A stretch of 13,341 bases of DNA from Nitrospirota bacterium (lineage in GTDB: Bacteria; Nitrospirota_A; Leptospirillia; Leptospirillales; Leptospirillaceae): the NCBI GenBank assembly GCA_027415455.1, contig DAIBSV010000041.1, forward strand, positions 1-13,341, given 5' to 3'. The notes below the pieces were generated by a model that did not search any database, had not been told where the DNA came from, and saw only the letters and a program-made list of their open reading frames with translations. Numbering within the stretch: the first letter of the stretch is position 1; every line of letters begins with the position of its first letter. Position numbers and translations under genes: made by a program. Positions 5,854 through 12,815 of the stretch are shown here, one piece after another.

Positions 5854-8202
5854 TCACCGTCCCCGATGCCCATGCCGCCGTTTTTTATTGGATCCCCGGG
5901 AATCCGAAAGATTTTCTGCCTCCTCTTCGAGAACAAAATCACACCGAAGGCGCTGAAAGTCGACCTTCGCGACCGTGACCCGAAGGGCATCTCCAACAGA
6001 GAACGTCCTTCCCGTTTTCTCTCCACGGATTTGATGCCGGTCTTCCCGATATTCGTAATAGTCTCTTCCAAGCTGACTGATGGGGATCAGTCCTTCCACA
6101 AAAAACGGGACCAATTCGACAAAAACTCCGTAGGACGCCACCCCGGTGATTCGCCCGTCGAAACTTTCCCCAAGGTGGCGGGACATGAATCGGACCTTTT
6201 TGAAATCGATCGCCATACGTTCGGCCTCGGTGGCCTTTCGCTCTTTTTCGGAACAATGCTGGGCGACTCTGGAAAGAGAGGCCGGGATAAGAGCCTCTTT
6301 CCCTCCTGGGGAGGAGAGGGAGAGAAGGCGATGGACGACCAGATCGGGATAGCGGCGGATGGGGGACGTGAAATGGGTGTAGTCCGAAAAAGACAGCCCA
6401 AAATGGCCGAGTGGACGCTCGTCATAACGTGCCTGCTTGAGGGAACGAAGAACCGCATAATGCACGGGGTGCTCGACGGGGGTTCCGCGAGTCTTTTCGA
6501 GAATCAGGGATAGATCTTTAGGAGTCACCGGATCATGCCGGACGACTGTCACCCCCAGAGAATCGAGAAAGGAATAGAGATTTTCGATCCGTTCTGGTGA
6601 CGGGGATTCGTGAGCCCGGAAAATCGCCGTTCCCAGCCGCTCTGACAGACGGGAAGCGACGAGGGTGTTGGCCAACAGCATAAACTCTTCAATAAGTTGG
6701 TGGGACATGTAGCGGGGGGAGCGGAGAATATCGACAGGTTCTCCCCGGAGATCCAATACGATTTCGGGCTCCGGAAGGTCAAAGTCAAGGCTCCCCTTTG
6801 CCATCCGGCGCTTCCGGAGAAGTTGTGCCACGCGCCAAAGCTCTTCCAGAAATGGACCCCAGGAGCGGTATCCCTCCGAAGGATCCCCCGCGAGACTTCG
6901 GTGGACTTCGGAGTATGTCATGCGCTTCCGGCTCCTGATGACCGATGGGGTGACCGACCAGTCGACGACGGAACCGTCCTCACCTATTTTGGCAAAAATG
7001 GAACGGGCCAAACGGTCTTCATCGGGGTTGAGGGAAAGGACCCCGTTTGAAAGAACTTCCGGAAACATCGGAACGACACGATCCGGAAAATAAACGCTGG
7101 TTGCCCTTGCGAACGCCTCCCGGTCGAGCGGAGAGCCCGGAAGAACATAGGACGAAACATCCGCAATGTGAACGCCAAGAGTCCATGTTCCATCTTGATT
7201 CGCAACAAGGGAGATGGCATCGTCAAAGTCTTTGGCCGAGTCTCCGTCAATCGTCACCACTTCAAGGGTCCGCATGTCCTTGCGATCCCCCTCCGGAGCG
7301 ATTCTCACCGAAGTCGCCCGTTCATGGGCCGCCTCTTCCACCTCTGAGGGAAATGCGAGAGGAAGTCCAAAGGAGGCGATCACCAGATCGGTGTCGATCG
7401 CAGGATCACCGTCGGCCCCCAACACCGATACGATACGGCCGGACGGGACGGGGGAGACATCCGGATAGGATGTGACGGTCAGGACGACAAGAGTCCCCTC
7501 TCCCTCTGGCAAGGGAGGAACGGGATCGTCGACCCGAAAAACATGTCGGATTCTTGCGTCCCTTGGTCGAACGAAAAGCCCGCCCTCCGTCCGAATCAGA
7601 AGTCCCGGGAAGTCGGTCCGACTATGGGAGACGACATGGGATACAACTCCCTCTCTCCGTCCACGGGAATCCTCTCCCGTGATATGGCAGACGACCGTAT
7701 CACCGTCGATCGCACCCGCAAGGAAATGTGCAGGGACAAAGACATCTTTTTTCCCTTCCGGGTCGATTACGAATCCATAACCGTCCCGATTGGCGTCCAA
7801 TCGGCCCGACAAGGAGGGAAGACGAGAAGGATGGGAAAGTCTTCCGTCGGGGAGTCTCAGGACCGATCCGCCTCGCACGAGAACCTCTAACTCGGCTTCA
7901 GCCTCCGCTCTCATATTTTTGTTTTTTTTGGGAATCAGTCGACGGAGAAGAAGGTCGCGCGAGACAAGGTGTTCATCTGAAGTGAGAAGCTCGCTGACTA
8001 TGCGATCCGCCATTGACGCGGACCTCTCGGGAGAAGGGCTCAGAGGCTTGGTCACACCCCCCGGGGGGCTGTCTGTAGACTTTCGCCGTCGACGACGTCG
8101 TCTCTTTTTTTCCGGCAACTCCAAGCTGTTCTCCAAGCACATTGACAGGATCTCCGCCCACGGAGAATTCCCGCATCCACCAAGATGGTATTTTGACCTC
8201 AC
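5854..8202 (-). CDS. rnr: Ribonuclease R (3'-5' exoribonuclease)
   Basis: RNase R degrades structured RNA processively from the 3' end in mRNA, tRNA and rRNA quality control. This 782-residue protein has the family order: a winged-helix region (about 64-125), two cold-shock domains (about 130-260), the RNB catalytic domain (about 300-640) and a C-terminal S1 domain (about 678-762). The four catalytic aspartates are present in TIDGDSAKDFDDAI (Asp319, 325, 327, 328), with the same spacing as in E. coli RNase R. HFTSPIRRYPDLVVHR (610-625) is also typical. Unusual: an N-terminal KKRRRRRRRKS stretch (32-42), besides a basic C-terminal tail (KKRRHGHRGR). The GTG at 8202 is the longest start; ATG at 8142 (residue 21), with GGAG upstream, is at least as likely. 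It stands alone on its strand, divergent from the 8251 promoter. Confidence 0.97.
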   Translation of the reverse strand: MRSKYHLGGCGNSPWAEILSMCLENSLELPEKKRRRRRRRKSTDSPPGGVTKPLSPSPERSASMADRIVSELLTSDEHLVSRDLLLRRLIPKKNKNMRAEAEAELEVLVRGGSVLRLPDGRLSHPSRLPSLSGRLDANRDGYGFVIDPEGKKDVFVPAHFLAGAIDGDTVVCHITGEDSRGRREGVVSHVVSHSRTDFPGLLIRTEGGLFVRPRDARIRHVFRVDDPVPPLPEGEGTLVVLTVTSYPDVSPVPSGRIVSVLGADGDPAIDTDLVIASFGLPLAFPSEVEEAAHERATSVRIAPEGDRKDMRTLEVVTIDGDSAKDFDDAISLVANQDGTWTLGVHIADVSSYVLPGSPLDREAFARATSVYFPDRVVPMFPEVLSNGVLSLNPDEDRLARSIFAKIGEDGSVVDWSVTPSVIRSRKRMTYSEVHRSLAGDPSEGYRSWGPFLEELWRVAQLLRKRRMAKGSLDFDLPEPEIVLDLRGEPVDILRSPRYMSHQLIEEFMLLANTLVASRLSERLGTAIFRAHESPSPERIENLYSFLDSLGVTVVRHDPVTPKDLSLILEKTRGTPVEHPVHYAVLRSLKQARYDERPLGHFGLSFSDYTHFTSPIRRYPDLVVHRLLSLSSPGGKEALIPASLSRVAQHCSEKERKATEAERMAIDFKKVRFMSRHLGESFDGRITGVASYGVFVELVPFFVEGLIPISQLGRDYYEYREDRHQIRGEKTGRTFSVGDALRVTVAKVDFQRLRCDFVLEEEAENLSDSRGSNKKRRHGHRGR

Positions 8203-8250
8203 ATCCTACCACAAGAGAGCCTGGAGTTAAAAGTTTTTTTTCAGAGGGAC

Positions 8251-8279
8251 TTGATATGACCAAGAATTCTTAATACAAT
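8251..8279 (+). promoter_or_regulatory. Sigma70-type promoter for the 8528/pal unit
   Basis: TTGATA at 8251-8256, a 17-base spacer and TACAAT at 8274-8279 make a near-consensus promoter, with start expected near 8286. The spacer contains the 10-base palindrome AAGAATTCTT (8262-8271), which could be an operator or chance. The first clear gene begins at 8528, so the leader would be about 240 bases. Confidence 0.75.
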
Positions 8280-8291
8280 TTACCAGTTTGC

Positions 8292-8531
8292 TTGCAGATA
8301 TGGTTTTCGATGTTTTTTGCCACGGTCCCCAGATACAGTGTGTTGCTGATGAGCCGAGACCCGTCTGGCGCCGTCATCGATCAGTGCCAACAACAAGAGG
8401 GACCCGCTGGCGCGGAAGCAGGTCAGGTTGTGAAGGAGGCGGAACCGGGGGAAGAGGACAGACTATCGATTCAGAGGCATCGAAAAATCAATCACTGGAA
8501 TTTTCAAATCAATTTAAGGAGGATTGAATGA
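8292..8531 (+). CDS. Possible leader ORF, doubtful
   Basis: A 79-codon frame beginning with TTG just after the predicted transcription start. It ends in a TGA that overlaps the next ATG as ATGA. The middle is rich in Gln, Glu, Gly and Ala with no known motif, and the C-terminus is translated ribosome-binding-site sequence. No ribosome binding site precedes the TTG or the in-frame ATG at 8310. A second frame is open across the same span (8288-8527), which weakens the case. The region could equally be an untranslated leader. Confidence 0.2.
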   Translation: MQIWFSMFFATVPRYSVLLMSRDPSGAVIDQCQQQEGPAGAEAGQVVKEAEPGEEDRLSIQRHRKINHWNFQINLRRIE

Positions 8532-8995
8532 AGGGGTTAAAAAAAGGTTTGCTGAGCCTCATGCTTCTTTCAGCCCTTGGCTGGACGATTGCACCCATTT
8601 CCATCGAATCAGCTCTTGCGGACAATGCGGCCTCGACCACGCCGGCAGCCACGACTTCTCCGGCAAAGTCAACGGCCAAAAAGCCGGTCGCAAAGAAAGC
8701 GGCCAAGAAGAAAGTCGCCAAGAAGCACGTGCGTCACGCCCGTAAGGGAGCTCCTGTTTTCGTGGGCTCCATTACGCACATCGACATGAATGCCTCTCCC
8801 ATGACCATCACCGTGGTCAAGAATGCTGGGAAGAAGTCTGAATTCGTTTTCGGAGGAGATCTCTCTTCGAAAACCGTCATCTTCAAAGGCCGGAAAAAAG
8901 TCGGCATGAGCGCTCTTCAGGAAGGACAGAGGGTTGTCCTCCGTTACCACAGAACGCACAGCTCCATTGCCGTGACGGCCATTCACATTCATTAA
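8528..8995 (+). CDS. Secreted Lys/Ala-rich protein with small C-terminal beta domain
   Basis: A 155-residue exported protein without a sure family. Seen: a classical signal peptide with cleavage after ALA at residue 31, no lipobox; a low-complexity segment (about 33-73) first rich in Ala, Ser, Thr and Pro, then in Lys and Ala (KKPVAKKAAKKKVAKKH); and a compact C-terminal domain (75-155) of short strands reading roughly GSITHIDMNASPMTITVV ... GQRVVLRY ... AVTAIHIH. That pattern is like small OB-type periplasmic domains of the DUF5666 kind, an inference only. The basic linker could bind the envelope surface or nucleic acid. The ribosome binding site is strong (AAGGAGG at 8516-8522, 5-base spacing). 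It follows the 8251 promoter and precedes pal by 98 bases, probably in one transcript. Confidence 0.85.
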   Translation: MKGLKKGLLSLMLLSALGWTIAPISIESALADNAASTTPAATTSPAKSTAKKPVAKKAAKKKVAKKHVRHARKGAPVFVGSITHIDMNASPMTITVVKNAGKKSEFVFGGDLSSKTVIFKGRKKVGMSALQEGQRVVLRYHRTHSSIAVTAIHIH

Positions 8996-9020
8996 GTAAA
9001 GAATTCGATCATTCGACTAA

Positions 9021-9044
9021 CCGAAATCCATAAAATGGATTCGG
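9021..9044 (+). other. Imperfect hairpin between the secreted-protein and pal genes
   Basis: CCGAAATCCAT (9021-9031) can pair with ATGGATTCGG (9035-9044) around a three-base loop, with one bulged A. No T-run follows, so it is not an intrinsic terminator. It could be a processing or stability element that sets the relative level of the two messages. Confidence 0.4.
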
Positions 9045-9093
9045 ATAATCAAAAGTTCGCTGCGGCGAAAACACGAGAAAGAAGGAGATCCTA

Positions 9094-9630
9094 ATGAAAT
9101 TCGGTCAATCCAAAAGTTTGATGGCTTTGGTCGTTGCAGGCGTTTTGGGTCTGGCGGGATGTGCCTCCTCCGGCGGCGCAAACTCCGGGTCCTCCGAGAG
9201 CACCCAGGCAGCACCTGCGGCTCCCGCTCCGGCTACAGAGAACAACAATTCCATGGCATCCCAGTCGGTTTCAGAGATGGATCCCCTTAAAAAGGATGTC
9301 CGCTTTGGCTTTGACAGGGCCATCCTGACTTCCGAAGACCGGTCCATCCTCAAGAAAGATGCCGCCATCCTTAAAGCCCACTCAGAGGTTAAGGTTGTCA
9401 TTGCCGGTCATGCCGACGAGCGCGGAACCGATGCCTACAACATCGTTCTTGGGCAAAAGCGTGCAAAAGCCGCGAGAATCTATCTCGTCCGGCTCGGCGT
9501 CTCTTCCAAGCGGATCCGGATCGTGTCTTACGGCAAGAGGGAGATTCCCGACTACTCCATCTGTTCAGACCACAATGAGTCCTGCTGGTCGAAGAACCGC
9601 GTTGCCCATTTCATGAAGATCACCATGTAA
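9094..9630 (+). CDS. pal: Peptidoglycan-associated lipoprotein Pal (OmpA family)
   Basis: Pal anchors the outer membrane to peptidoglycan as part of the Tol-Pal system. The 178-residue protein has a signal peptide and lipobox LAGC (Cys23), a flexible Ala/Pro/Ser-rich linker (about 24-60) and an OmpA-C domain (about 66-178). Seen: VRFGFDRAIL at the domain start, GHADERGTDAYNIVLGQKRA with peptidoglycan-contacting Asp108, SYGKREIP, and SKNRVAHF with the conserved Arg169. The second Arg of the usual NRR is missing. Two cysteines (157 and 164) lie just before it, as in many non-enterobacterial Pal proteins. The ribosome binding site AAGAAGGAG is good. No tolB, tolQ, tolR or tolA is next to it. A strong terminator follows. 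Confidence 0.93.
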   Translation: MKFGQSKSLMALVVAGVLGLAGCASSGGANSGSSESTQAAPAAPAPATENNNSMASQSVSEMDPLKKDVRFGFDRAILTSEDRSILKKDAAILKAHSEVKVVIAGHADERGTDAYNIVLGQKRAKAARIYLVRLGVSSKRIRIVSYGKREIPDYSICSDHNESCWSKNRVAHFMKITM

Positions 9631-9659
9631 TCTGAAACAAGGGTTTCACTTCTCCCTTG

Positions 9660-9697
9660 AAAAAGACGGGAGCCCGAAAGGGCCCCGTCTTTTTTTG
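9660..9697 (+). terminator. Intrinsic terminator after pal
   Basis: GACGGG (9665-9670), a bulged A and GCCC pair with GGGC and CCCGTC (9680-9689) around a GAAA tetraloop. The stem is preceded by an A-tract and followed by seven to eight T residues. This is a strong rho-independent terminator. The A-tract also makes it a possible terminator for the other strand. Confidence 0.93.
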
Positions 9698-9723
9698 TCT
9701 CTTTTCTTCGATCATGCTATATT
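9695..9723 (+). promoter_or_regulatory. Promoter of the second OmpA-like lipoprotein gene
   Basis: TTGTCT (9695-9700), a 17-base spacer and TATATT (9718-9723). The -35 box lies in the T-tract of the pal terminator, so the two units are separated but adjacent. The start is expected near 9730, giving a leader of about 50 bases with AAGGAG ahead of the ATG at 9781. Confidence 0.65.
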
Positions 9724-9780
9724 CCCAAATATTTTCAATGGACAGAAACGAACAGAAACAAGAGTGACAAGGAGCCCGTA

Positions 9781-10458
9781 ATGACCTTTTTCCAAAAGGC
9801 GCAGCGAATACGGACCAGCCTATCAAAGGGAAGATCCTGGATTCTTCTCCTGGGAACGATTCTTTCCGTATCGGCAGGATGTGCCACCAAGCCGGCCGTC
9901 TCTTCCATGGCTCCTGGGCCGACCCCCGATCACGGATTCCCTGGGGTCTCCGTGTCCGAAGGGTCCTCCCAGTGGCCGCGAACGAAGCTCCCTGAAGAAG
10001 AAACAACCCACCGCATTTACACCGAGACCCCCCCGCCCACTCCGTCTCCTGGTGCCCCAGTGGCGGCTTCCACCGAAAAAAAGAGAAGGATGCCTACCCA
10101 GAGAACGGTCTACTTTTCATTCAATAGCGCCCGATTGTCCTACTGGGACGAAGTTGTCCTGAATACCATTGCCCGGGAACTGAAGAGATCGCATTATCAG
10201 GAAATTCTTCTCCATGGGTCGACCGATCCTCTGGGTTCGGAAGCCTACAACAAAAAACTGGGCCTCAGGAGAAGTCTGGCCGTCAAGCGTTACCTCATCT
10301 CACGTGGACTTCCACCGAAAAAACTCCGGGCCCTTTCCTGGGGAGACAGCAAATCCAGACTTTTTTCCGCCTGTCGCCGAAAAAGTCCTCTCTGCCATTC
10401 CCAAAGCCGATCAGTCCGGATCGATATCAAGGAGGCGTCAGCCCCCTCTTCGCCTTGA
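9781..10458 (+). CDS. Second Pal/OmpA-like lipoprotein
   Basis: A 225-residue lipoprotein, probably a diverged copy or relative of the pal gene beside it. Seen: an N-terminus with hydrophobic core and lipobox SAGC (Cys34), a long Pro/Ser/Thr-rich linker (about 35-100) and an OmpA-C domain (about 105-216). That domain has VYFSFNSARLS, then HGSTDPLGSEAYNKKLGLRRS where Pal has its GHADERG loop (Asp149 kept), LSWGDSKS for SYGK, and SQSRSVRID with an Arg at the conserved position (Arg210). It keeps a Cys pair (198 and 205) with the same spacing as in Pal, but the loop between them is basic. It should bind peptidoglycan from the outer membrane, perhaps with altered specificity. It has its own promoter and ribosome binding site AAGGAG. 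Its last 32 bases overlap the convergent DUF2062 gene. Confidence 0.88.
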   Translation: MTFFQKAQRIRTSLSKGRSWILLLGTILSVSAGCATKPAVSSMAPGPTPDHGFPGVSVSEGSSQWPRTKLPEEETTHRIYTETPPPTPSPGAPVAASTEKKRRMPTQRTVYFSFNSARLSYWDEVVLNTIARELKRSHYQEILLHGSTDPLGSEAYNKKLGLRRSLAVKRYLISRGLPPKKLRALSWGDSKSRLFSACRRKSPLCHSQSRSVRIDIKEASAPSSP

Positions 10459-10951
10459 CCCAGCGAATCAGGACATAGGCTGCCGGAAATGAGAGTGTAA
10501 AGGCACCCAGAGCGAAAACTGCCGACCCGATGGCAAAAGGGTAGAGGACGCTGCGGACCTGGGCCAGAATGGCATCTTTCGGCATATGGGATAGAGCCCT
10601 GACATTGGGAAGCCATACCTTTGTATTGAGTATCATGGCTCCGACCTTTATCTCAGCAAGATAGGCGGGCAGAAAGACAGGGACGAAGGTCCAGGGATTG
10701 TTGGTCCAGGACCCCAGAAGGCCAATCGGAAGGGACAGGCGAAAAAGGTAGGCCAGGAAGGCCACCAGAATGCTATGGAATCCAAAGGGCGGCAGAAAGG
10801 CAGAAGCAAACCCTGTCGCGAATGAAAGGGCGTCGCGTAACGGGTCGTTTGAGCCGAGAAAGAGTTGGAGAACCTTTTCCTTCCATCCTTCCTTTCCAGG
10901 CTTTTCTCCCGTCCCGGACGGCTGATTTTTTTCAGGAAACGGTGTGGTCAA
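10427..10951 (-). CDS. DUF2062 membrane protein
   Basis: A 174-residue inner-membrane protein of the DUF2062 family; function not established. Seen: a polar N-terminal tail of about 38 residues, then two to three hydrophobic segments. The first is FASAFLPPFGFHSILVAFLA, followed by GSWTNNPWTFVPVF, the family's characteristic NP-containing stretch, and a C-terminal helix pair (about 135-165). It ends with a basic tail. The start is TTG at 10951, which overlaps the end of thiL by 20 bases with GAGG shortly before it, so translation is probably coupled. It is the last gene of the coaE-galU-thiL operon. DUF2062 domains are often found near or fused to glycosyltransferases, which may explain the link to galU, but that is inference. 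Confidence 0.87.
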   Translation of the reverse strand: MTTPFPEKNQPSGTGEKPGKEGWKEKVLQLFLGSNDPLRDALSFATGFASAFLPPFGFHSILVAFLAYLFRLSLPIGLLGSWTNNPWTFVPVFLPAYLAEIKVGAMILNTKVWLPNVRALSHMPKDAILAQVRSVLYPFAIGSAVFALGAFTLSFPAAYVLIRWVKAKRGLTPP

Positions 10952-11924
10952 AACCTCTTCCCTTGATTAATTTTAATGTGTGGTCGAAAAAGACTGAAGC
11001 CTGGTCATCCTCTTTCACCGCCCTTCCTACATAGTGGATCTCCTCTCCCGAATCCGTCAGAAGGTCAGAGCGGACCCATTGAAGAAAGGACTCCTCCTGC
11101 CCGACCCTGACACCAAGGACAATGTCGTAATCTTCCCCACCTGTCCAGACCAGAGTCTCGGCATCCTCTCCAAGAATTGCGGACCAGGTCCGGACTTCCT
11201 CCGTGACAGGAAGAGCTTCGACCCGGATGGACAACCCGGAAGCGAGGGAGAGCTCCGAAAGAGAGCGTTCCAGCCCGTCAGAGCTGTCGATAGTGGCGGA
11301 GACTTCAGGCCTCCTGGCAAGGGCCTGACCGGCCGCCAGAAGGGCTCTTGGACGACGGAATGCCCGCCGGGCAGGCTCAAGGAGTTCAGAGCCGACTCCT
11401 CTCAAGAGTGACAGATACCCTGCCCTGGCTCTTCCGGGACGTCCCAGAAGATAGAGGGAATCCCCCTCTGACAGAGATGATCTCGCGGGAAAAATTCCTA
11501 CGGGAATGGTGCCAAGGAGGGTCAGGACAAAGTTCCACCGCCCGGAGTCACGGGACAGATCACCGCCCACCAACGAACAGCCATACTCCCTGCAGGCTTC
11601 CGCGATTCCGCGGTAAACTCCCCGCAAGACCTCTGGATCGTAATTCTGGGGAAGACCAACAGCTGTGACAGCAGACCATGGGACCCCCCCCTTTGATGCG
11701 ATGTCACTCACATTGACCGCCACCAGGCGATAGCCCAGCGATTCCGGATCGGTCCAGTCCCATCGAAAATGGACATTCTCCCTCTGGCTATCGGTCGTCA
11801 CGAGGAGGTTCCGATGCGGAGAGGGAGAAAGGAGTGCGGCATCGTCTCCAATGCCAGCCAGGACACCGGATGTCGGAAGGCCGGAAAGGATTTGTGAAAG
11901 CTCCCTGATGAGATCAGCTTCCAT
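10932..11924 (-). CDS. thiL: Thiamine-monophosphate kinase
   Basis: ThiL phosphorylates thiamine monophosphate with ATP to give thiamine diphosphate, the last step of cofactor synthesis. The 330-residue length is normal. Seen: GIGDDAALL (Asp27, Asp28) for metal and nucleotide binding; VTTDSQRENVHF (Asp45), where most ThiL proteins read TTD-LVEGVHF; AVNVSDIASKGG (70-80); LVGGDLSR (118-125); IDSSDGL (212-218); and WTGGEDYD (260-267). It belongs to the AIR synthase/ThiL fold, and these motifs separate it from PurM, SelD and HypE. The ATG at 11924 comes 12 bases after the galU stop and has only a weak ribosome binding site, so coupling from galU is likely. No other thiamine gene is in the window. 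Confidence 0.96.
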   Translation of the reverse strand: MEADLIRELSQILSGLPTSGVLAGIGDDAALLSPSPHRNLLVTTDSQRENVHFRWDWTDPESLGYRLVAVNVSDIASKGGVPWSAVTAVGLPQNYDPEVLRGVYRGIAEACREYGCSLVGGDLSRDSGRWNFVLTLLGTIPVGIFPARSSLSEGDSLYLLGRPGRARAGYLSLLRGVGSELLEPARRAFRRPRALLAAGQALARRPEVSATIDSSDGLERSLSELSLASGLSIRVEALPVTEEVRTWSAILGEDAETLVWTGGEDYDIVLGVRVGQEESFLQWVRSDLLTDSGEEIHYVGRAVKEDDQASVFFDHTLKLIKGRGFDHTVS

Positions 11925-11936
11925 CGTGCACCCTGG

Positions 11937-12815
11937 TCACGTTTCCGGATGTTCAAGGAGGTCGACCAGAAACTTCCGGAATTCTGGTCCAAGCTCCGGA
12001 TTCTTGAGTCCGAATCGAACCGTCGCCCTCAAAAATCCCCCCTTGTCTCCTGTATCGTATCTCCGTCCCTCAATTTTGACGGCATATACAGGACGATGAG
12101 CAGCAAGCGTGACAAGCGCGTCGGTCAGCTGAATCTCTCCCCCAACTCCCGGAGTCTGATTTTCAAGAATCGAGAAGATGTCCGGGGTCAACACATATCG
12201 ACCGATCACCGCCCACCGGCTCGGGGCCTCTTCCATCCTGGGTTTCTCCACAAGGGATTCCACGCGAAAGAGCCCTTCCCGAATCTCCTGGCCACGGATG
12301 ATTCCGTAATGAGAGACTTCGGCGGGCGGCACCTCCTGAACTCCGATCACGGGAGCATCGAACTCCCGGGCCACATCGAGAAGTTGGGCCAGGGCGGGCT
12401 CCTTCGCGTCGATCACCTCGTCGGCCAGAGCCACGGCGAAGGGCTCCTCACCGACGAGGTTTCTGGCACAGAGGACGGCGTGTCCGAGCCCCAGGGACTC
12501 CTTTTGACGGGTATAGACGACCTCCGCCATGAAGGAGATTCGTCGAACATCCTCCAGCAGCTTCAACTTTCCCTTTTCTCGGAGGACATCCTCAAGCTCG
12601 TAGGAAATGTCGAAATGATCTTCTATGGCCCGTTTTCCCCGACCGGTGACCATGATGATCTGCCCGACTCCCGAAGCCACGGCCTCCTCGACGGTATACT
12701 GGACAACCGGCTTATCCACGAGAGGAAGCATTTCCTTGGGGGAAGCCTTTGTCATCGGCAAAAATCGGGTCCCATGGCCTGCAAGAGGAAATACCGCCTT
12801 TCGGAGTTCTTTCAT
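11937..12815 (-). CDS. galU: UTP-glucose-1-phosphate uridylyltransferase
   Basis: GalU makes UDP-glucose from UTP and glucose 1-phosphate, feeding lipopolysaccharide, exopolysaccharide and trehalose synthesis. The 292 residues match the family length. Seen: the nucleotide-binding N-terminus AVFPLAGHGTRFLPMTKASP (canonical GalU has AGLGTRFLPATKA), KEMLPLVDKPVVQYTVEEA, GLGHAVLCAR, FAVALADEVID at the metal-binding site (Asp kept, where many members have DD), HYGIIRG, VEKP (in SLVEKPRMEE), GEIQLTDAL and YDTGDKGG. The ATG at 12815 overlaps the coaE stop as ATGA, so the two are translationally coupled. thiL follows after 12 bases. Confidence 0.97.
   Translation of the reverse strand: MKELRKAVFPLAGHGTRFLPMTKASPKEMLPLVDKPVVQYTVEEAVASGVGQIIMVTGRGKRAIEDHFDISYELEDVLREKGKLKLLEDVRRISFMAEVVYTRQKESLGLGHAVLCARNLVGEEPFAVALADEVIDAKEPALAQLLDVAREFDAPVIGVQEVPPAEVSHYGIIRGQEIREGLFRVESLVEKPRMEEAPSRWAVIGRYVLTPDIFSILENQTPGVGGEIQLTDALVTLAAHRPVYAVKIEGRRYDTGDKGGFLRATVRFGLKNPELGPEFRKFLVDLLEHPET

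Noticed and set aside
5848..5886. Stem-loop CGGGGA/TCCCCG followed by TTTTTT on the plus strand as a terminator for the 5436 gene
   Set aside because: The six-T run is 15 bases after the stem and the stem is only six pairs and overlaps the RNase R stop; too weak to call.
5683..6513. 276-codon plus-strand frame
   Set aside because: It overlaps both the small lipoprotein and the conserved C-terminal S1 domain of RNase R on the other strand; no motif.
8343..8378. CTGATGAG core suggesting a hammerhead ribozyme
   Set aside because: The required GAAA after stem II and the flanking stems are missing.
8411..8450. GGAAGCAGGTCAGG resembling the 4.5S (SRP) RNA core
   Set aside because: The order and spacing of the GGTCAGG and GGAAGGAAGCAG motifs are wrong and no closing stem is present.
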